From assembly GCA_034172985.1 (NCBI GenBank), contig JAXFDY010000027.1, forward strand, positions 1 to 8,828: 8,828 nt of DNA. The letters run 5' to 3'. Under the pieces are notes generated by a model that made no database searches, was not told the DNA's origin, and saw only the letters and a program-made list of their open reading frames with translations. The stretch comes from CAG-303 sp034172985. GTDB lineage: Bacteria; Bacillota; Clostridia; Lachnospirales; Lachnospiraceae. Of this stretch, positions 6,309 to 8,828 are shown one piece after another. A program made the translations under genes and the position numbers. Each line of letters opens with the position of its first letter. Within the stretch, counting starts at the first letter, position 1.

Positions 6309-6313
6309 TTATT

Positions 6314-7291
6314 ATGGCAAAGATATATCATTCATTAAGTGAATTAGTAGGACATACTCCGATTCTCGAATTGGATAATTATGAAAAAGAGGAGGGACTT
6401 CACGCACATATTTTTGGTAAACTGGAATATTTTAATCCCTCAGGAAGTGTGAAGGATCGTATTGCGTTAAATATGATTCGAAAAGCAGAGGAACAGGGAG
6501 AAATCAAAAAAGGTGATACGATATTGGATTTTACCAGCGGAAATACTGGAATCGCAACTGCAACCTATGCAAATGCAGGGGGGTATAAATATGCAACAGT
6601 TATTCAGCCCGGAGTCTCTGCAGAGCGTTCCCTGATTCTTAAGGCATTGGGAACAGAACTTTTGCAGGCTCAGGATGTTCCGGGATTTGCGGAAATGTTG
6701 GCAGAGGGGTTGACGATGAAAAGACTTGATGAGGTAATGGAAGCCTATGCTGCATCAAAAGGATATTATTATATCAGTCAGGCAAGTAATCCGGCGAACG
6801 TGCAGGCACATTATGAGACAACAGCTCCGGAAATCTGGGAGGATCTGGATGGGAACGTAGATTATCTGGTGGCATGTGTGGGAACCGGTGGAACACTTGC
6901 AGGTATATCAAGATATTTCAGAGAGAAAAATCCAAATGTAAAAATCATAGGAGTCCAGCCGGCAGAGGCATCAAGAAGAACAAAAGAACACCCAAATCCT
7001 AATGTAATCGATGGAATCCTTGTCTTTGATGGTGCAAAGAGCCTTCCGACTTATTTTGATGCCGAACATCTTCCATATGATGAGTGCATTGATGTTGTTG
7101 CTGAGGATGCATATGCAGTAGGAAGAAAAGTAGCCGCAACGGATGGAGCTTTTCTGGGACAGTCTGCAGGTGCAGCTCTTTATGCAGCAACGGAAATTGC
7201 AAAACGTCCGGAAGCTGAGGGAAAAAATATTGTGGCGATTCTGGCAGATAATGCGTTTAAGTATTTATCAACACCAATGTACCGGCTTTAA
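6314..7291 (+). CDS. PLP-dependent cysteine synthase-like enzyme (fold type II)
   Basis: This 325-residue protein has the full OASS/cystathionine-beta-synthase core: LVGHTPILEL near the start; NPSGSVKDR with the PLP Lys47; the substrate loop TSGNTG at 74-79; QASNPAN at 156-162; the phosphate-binding VGTGGTLAGI at 189-198; GQSAG at 282-286; and the C-terminal FKYLSTP. The usual 'MPETMS' stretch after the first sheet is here IQPGVSAERS (97-106), and the segment before YLST is ADNAFK instead of the common 'DSGER', so substrate preference may differ from O-acetylserine sulfhydrylase. Such enzymes form an aminoacrylate on PLP and add a nucleophile, usually sulfide, to it. The gene follows the LanC-like gene by 5 bases, with a GGAAG ribosome binding site at 6301-6305 inside the end of that gene, and a strong terminator follows at 7371. 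The operon layout implies a shared pathway. Confidence 0.88.
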   Translation: MAKIYHSLSELVGHTPILELDNYEKEEGLHAHIFGKLEYFNPSGSVKDRIALNMIRKAEEQGEIKKGDTILDFTSGNTGIATATYANAGGYKYATVIQPGVSAERSLILKALGTELLQAQDVPGFAEMLAEGLTMKRLDEVMEAYAASKGYYYISQASNPANVQAHYETTAPEIWEDLDGNVDYLVACVGTGGTLAGISRYFREKNPNVKIIGVQPAEASRRTKEHPNPNVIDGILVFDGAKSLPTYFDAEHLPYDECIDVVAEDAYAVGRKVAATDGAFLGQSAGAALYAATEIAKRPEAEGKNIVAILADNAFKYLSTPMYRL

Positions 7292-7370
7292 GTAGATTAA
7301 TCCGGTACCATAACAAAAGATAAATAGCACAAAAACAGAAACATAGTACATATCGATGCAAATGAGCAAA

Positions 7371-7417
7371 CAGCCACAGAGCCTATGAACACAGGCTTTG
7401 TGGCTGCTTTTCCTTTT
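7371..7417 (+). terminator. Strong intrinsic terminator of the LanC-like/cysteine synthase operon
   Basis: A 14-bp stem (CAGCCACAGAGCCT at 7371-7384 with AGGCTTTGTGGCTG at 7393-7406, one G·U pair) and 8-base loop are followed by a T-rich run (CTTTTCCTTTTG, from 7407). It lies 80 bases after the cysteine-synthase-like stop and ends the operon. Confidence 0.92.
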
Positions 7418-7486
7418 GTTAACGGTCAAAGATGGGAGTGTAGCATTTGGGAAAATAAATGTCAAGTTATAAATGCTGTTCATACC

Positions 7487-7553
7487 GTTTGACGTGTCGT
7501 TTGTCGCAAGTTTGTCTGAGGGAGTTGAAAGGGTAAAAAAGCTATGGTATAAA
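7487..7553 (+). promoter_or_regulatory. Sigma-A type promoter with three upstream GTTTG repeats
   Basis: TTGAAA at 7525-7530 and TATAAA at 7548-7553 are separated by exactly 17 bases, a good vegetative promoter. Just upstream three copies of GTTTG-[A/T]-C (7487, 7499, 7510) are spaced 12 and 11 bases apart, about one helical turn, as a regulator binding array might be. No intact gene follows for about 200 bases; the first candidate is the small ORF at 7755. The rest of the 660-base gap between the cysteine synthase gene and the secreted protein gene holds the terminator, this promoter, the nuclease-tail remnant and the small ORF. Confidence 0.55.
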
Positions 7554-7670
7554 TCAATTATCAAGAGGATTGTAGAGATGCGTTAATTGTGGAACCATTA
7601 ATGATTCAGCAATTAGAGATGATTATATACTTTTTTCTGAAAGTGAGAAAGGGGTGAATAGAAATTATGA

Positions 7671-7727
7671 AAATTTGGTTTTATAAAATCTAAGGACAAT
7701 CATACGGTAGTGATTGAAAAATTGTGA
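7671..7727 (+). pseudogene. C-terminal tail remnant of a second AAA/PD-(D/E)XK protein
   Basis: The frame at 7671 reads KFGFIKSKDNHTVVIEKL before TGA at 7725-7727. The segment KDNHTVVIEKL matches in style the end of the full-length AAA-ATPase-like/PD-(D/E)XK protein earlier in this window (KDKKHHTCVIEEW), and the family typically ends with such a strand. A stop directly upstream (7668-7670) and loss of homology beyond show that the rest of the gene is gone. The fragment is short, so a chance match cannot be ruled out. Confidence 0.4.
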
Positions 7728-7754
7728 TAGCTTGATAGGGAGGAGGTGAGCGTG

Positions 7755-7883
7755 ATGAAGGTTTGTGAAAGAGGAAATCGGATGAACTATAATACAACAG
7801 GAGAAGTCCTTAAATTATACAAGAGTTTAGGAACTCAAGAATACATAAGTATTTCAGGTGATTTAAGGACGAGATTATTCTAA
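7755..7883 (+). CDS. Hypothetical small protein (42 aa)
   Basis: This short frame is supported mainly by an almost ideal ribosome binding site: AGGAGGTGA at 7741-7749, five bases before ATG. The product starts MKVCERGNRMNYNTTGEVLK and continues LYKSLGTQEYISISGDLRT. It has no signal peptide or membrane segment and no motif I recognise. It may be a small protein, a leader peptide driven by the promoter at 7525, or the truncated start of a lost gene. Confidence 0.4.
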   Translation: MKVCERGNRMNYNTTGEVLKLYKSLGTQEYISISGDLRTRLF

Positions 7884-7952
7884 TACAAATTGAGGAAAAT
7901 AAAATACTCAAAATAAATTTGAAATAAAAGGAGATAGATAAGTAAGAAAAAA

Positions 7953-8450
7953 ATGTTTATCAATATGGGATGTATTGTGTTGTTTACAATTTGTATGGCA
8001 ACAAATACAATGGCCGAGGGTAATGCGTATTATGTAAACGATTATGGAGTAGAATTTACAGAAACAGAATATAACACATTACTAGACAGTGAAATAAGTA
8101 ATGTTACAGGGACACAGGAAACAAATGTAGGAACTACTAATTATACATATGCATCTTCGAATACAAAAATCTTGAGTAATGGTGTGGGAATATCTATGGA
8201 TTTGTATAATAATGCAACGACTAAGATTAAATGCACAATGCAATGTAAATTTGGAAGTGGAGCCGATCCTTTTACTGTATTCGGTACATATCAGCATGCA
8301 ACCTCAGATTTATCTCTGAGTGATTCTCAAAAGTATAAATTGGCAGTAGGGGGTATGGGGGATGTATTAGAATTTACATCTTCATCAGTAAAAGCTAAAT
8401 ATGATAATACATCAGGTTTATGTGTTACTGGCTCGATAAATGATCAATAA
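7953..8450 (+). CDS. Secreted protein of unknown function, probably damaged at both ends
   Basis: This 165-residue protein starts with a hydrophobic segment (about residues 1-19, IVLFTICMATNT) and a plausible cleavage site after TMA (20-21). The mature part begins NAYYVNDYGVEFTETEY, a motif I recall at the N-terminus of secreted proteins of Lachnospiraceae and relatives, and then becomes Thr/Ser/Asn-rich and beta-like, with Cys94, Cys98 and Cys157. The ATG at 7953 is 20 bases from AAGGAGAT, too far. In frame upstream, codons from ATA 7938 would give a normal signal-peptide start (x-S-K-K-K-M), so the true start may be that ATA or a mutated ATG. At the 3' end, shifting the frame just before the TAA continues NSYKFSDTKNAWIHV to a TAG at 8498-8500, which looks like the original C-terminus. 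No ligand or activity can be assigned. Confidence 0.6.
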   Translation: MFINMGCIVLFTICMATNTMAEGNAYYVNDYGVEFTETEYNTLLDSEISNVTGTQETNVGTTNYTYASSNTKILSNGVGISMDLYNNATTKIKCTMQCKFGSGADPFTVFGTYQHATSDLSLSDSQKYKLAVGGMGDVLEFTSSSVKAKYDNTSGLCVTGSINDQ

Positions 8451-8543
8451 AAAATAGTTATAAATTTTCTGATACAAAGAATGCTTGGATACATGTGTAG
8501 ATTGTAGGATATTATATTAGAGATAATCAGGAGGGAGAATGTT

Positions 8544-8828
8544 ATGAAGAAAACATTAGTTTGTTTCATGGGGGCAGTTTTTTTGCTTTGCGCATGCAGT
8601 AACACAGACGGAAAGGAGACGTATAAAGACGGTGTCAATGTGGATCAGAGTGAGACTGTGAAACTGACAGATGAAGAAAAGGAGTATTTATTATCGGCAA
8701 CTACATTTACAGAAGATAATCTGAGTCATCTGGATGAAAGCAGTATCAAAGAGTTGCTGTTGGGAAGTGGGTTAGAACGTGGTGTTAAGACGACAGGAAT
8801 CGTTGCAAATGGAGTTACTTATCAGGGA
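8544..8828 (+). CDS. Putative lipoprotein, truncated by window end
   Basis: This is the first 95 codons of a gene that runs off the window. AGGAGGG at 8529-8535 lies 8 bases before ATG 8544. The product starts MKKTLVCFMGAVFLLCACSN: Lys-Lys, a hydrophobic stretch, and a lipobox with Cys18 as the likely lipidated residue (LCAC, 15-18), followed by a polar linker with SNTDGKET. The rest (VKLTDEEKEYLLSATTFTED and onward) is acidic and soluble with no recognised domain. It should sit on the outer face of the cell membrane. It follows the secreted protein gene by 43 bases from the probable ancestral stop at 8500, so the two could be co-transcribed surface genes. Confidence 0.75.
   Translation, partial: MKKTLVCFMGAVFLLCACSNTDGKETYKDGVNVDQSETVKLTDEEKEYLLSATTFTEDNLSHLDESSIKELLLGSGLERGVKTTGIVANGVTYQG

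Noticed and set aside
4899..7291. Standard lantibiotic biosynthesis cluster
   Set aside because: No LanB/LanM-type dehydratase, precursor peptide, protease or ABC transporter is present in the window; only the LanC-like fold suggests it.
7279..7308. 7-bp inverted repeat GTACCGG...CCGGTAC around the cysteine synthase stop
   Set aside because: The loop is 16 bases and no U-tract follows, while a much stronger terminator lies 60 bases downstream; probably coincidental.
7268..7564. 98-codon reverse-strand frame
   Set aside because: It runs antisense through the end of the cysteine synthase gene, the intrinsic terminator and the promoter region; it shows no motif and no ribosome binding site.
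1..8828. CRISPR array, tRNA or rRNA gene
   Set aside because: No regularly spaced repeats of CRISPR length, no cloverleaf with the GTTC/GGTTC T-arm signature, and no rRNA-like sequence were seen on either strand.

Overview
The window looks like accessory chromosomal DNA of an AT-rich, Gram-positive Clostridia-type bacterium. A gut Lachnospiraceae member is my best guess. The reasons are strong AGGAGG-type ribosome binding sites, Lys/Glu/Ile-rich proteins, and gene families typical of that group (AAA-ATPase-like/PD-(D/E)XK proteins, a Phd/YefM–RelE pair, a MmcQ/YjbR–MGMT fusion, a LanC-like protein beside a cysteine-synthase-like enzyme). No rRNA, tRNA, CRISPR array or complete transposon is visible. 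All supported genes lie on the + strand.

Left end (1-1822): the window opens inside an IS200/IS605-type element. The last 19 codons of a TnpB/OrfB gene run directly into the structured right end, which in this family also forms the 3' scaffold of the TnpB guide RNA (omegaRNA). The guide would be the flanking DNA from about position 173. About 60 bases after the element end lies the ribosome binding site of a complete AAA-ATPase-like/PD-(D/E)XK nuclease-fold gene.

Middle left (1823-3930): a 300-base patch of gene debris includes a piece resembling a signal-peptidase-like S24/S26 protein. It is followed by a type II toxin-antitoxin pair with ATGA overlap, then a two-pass membrane protein with a Gly/His/Ser-rich N-terminus, a TPM-like domain and a C-terminal zinc ribbon.

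Middle (3931-4898): a MmcQ/YjbR–O6-alkylguanine alkyltransferase fusion gene is followed by a wrecked P-loop kinase-like gene. That gene has an apparent internal deletion with a frame change, and its homology ends where a perfect 23-bp palindrome begins.

Core (4899-7417): a tight two-gene operon encodes a LanC-like alpha/alpha-toroid protein and a PLP-dependent cysteine-synthase-like enzyme, closed by a strong intrinsic terminator. This is the best candidate for an undescribed pathway. Both families handle thiol addition to dehydroalanine/aminoacrylate-type electrophiles, yet no lantibiotic dehydratase, precursor peptide or transporter is visible in this window.

Right end (7418-8828): a low-density stretch holds a good sigma-A promoter with three upstream GTTTG-type repeats, a decayed C-terminal tail of a second AAA/PD-(D/E)XK gene, and a small ORF with a near-ideal ribosome binding site. 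It is followed by a secreted protein gene with signs of damage at both ends, and the start of a lipoprotein gene that runs off the window. Overall the window is a patchwork of mobile-element ends, gene fragments and a few intact accessory operons.
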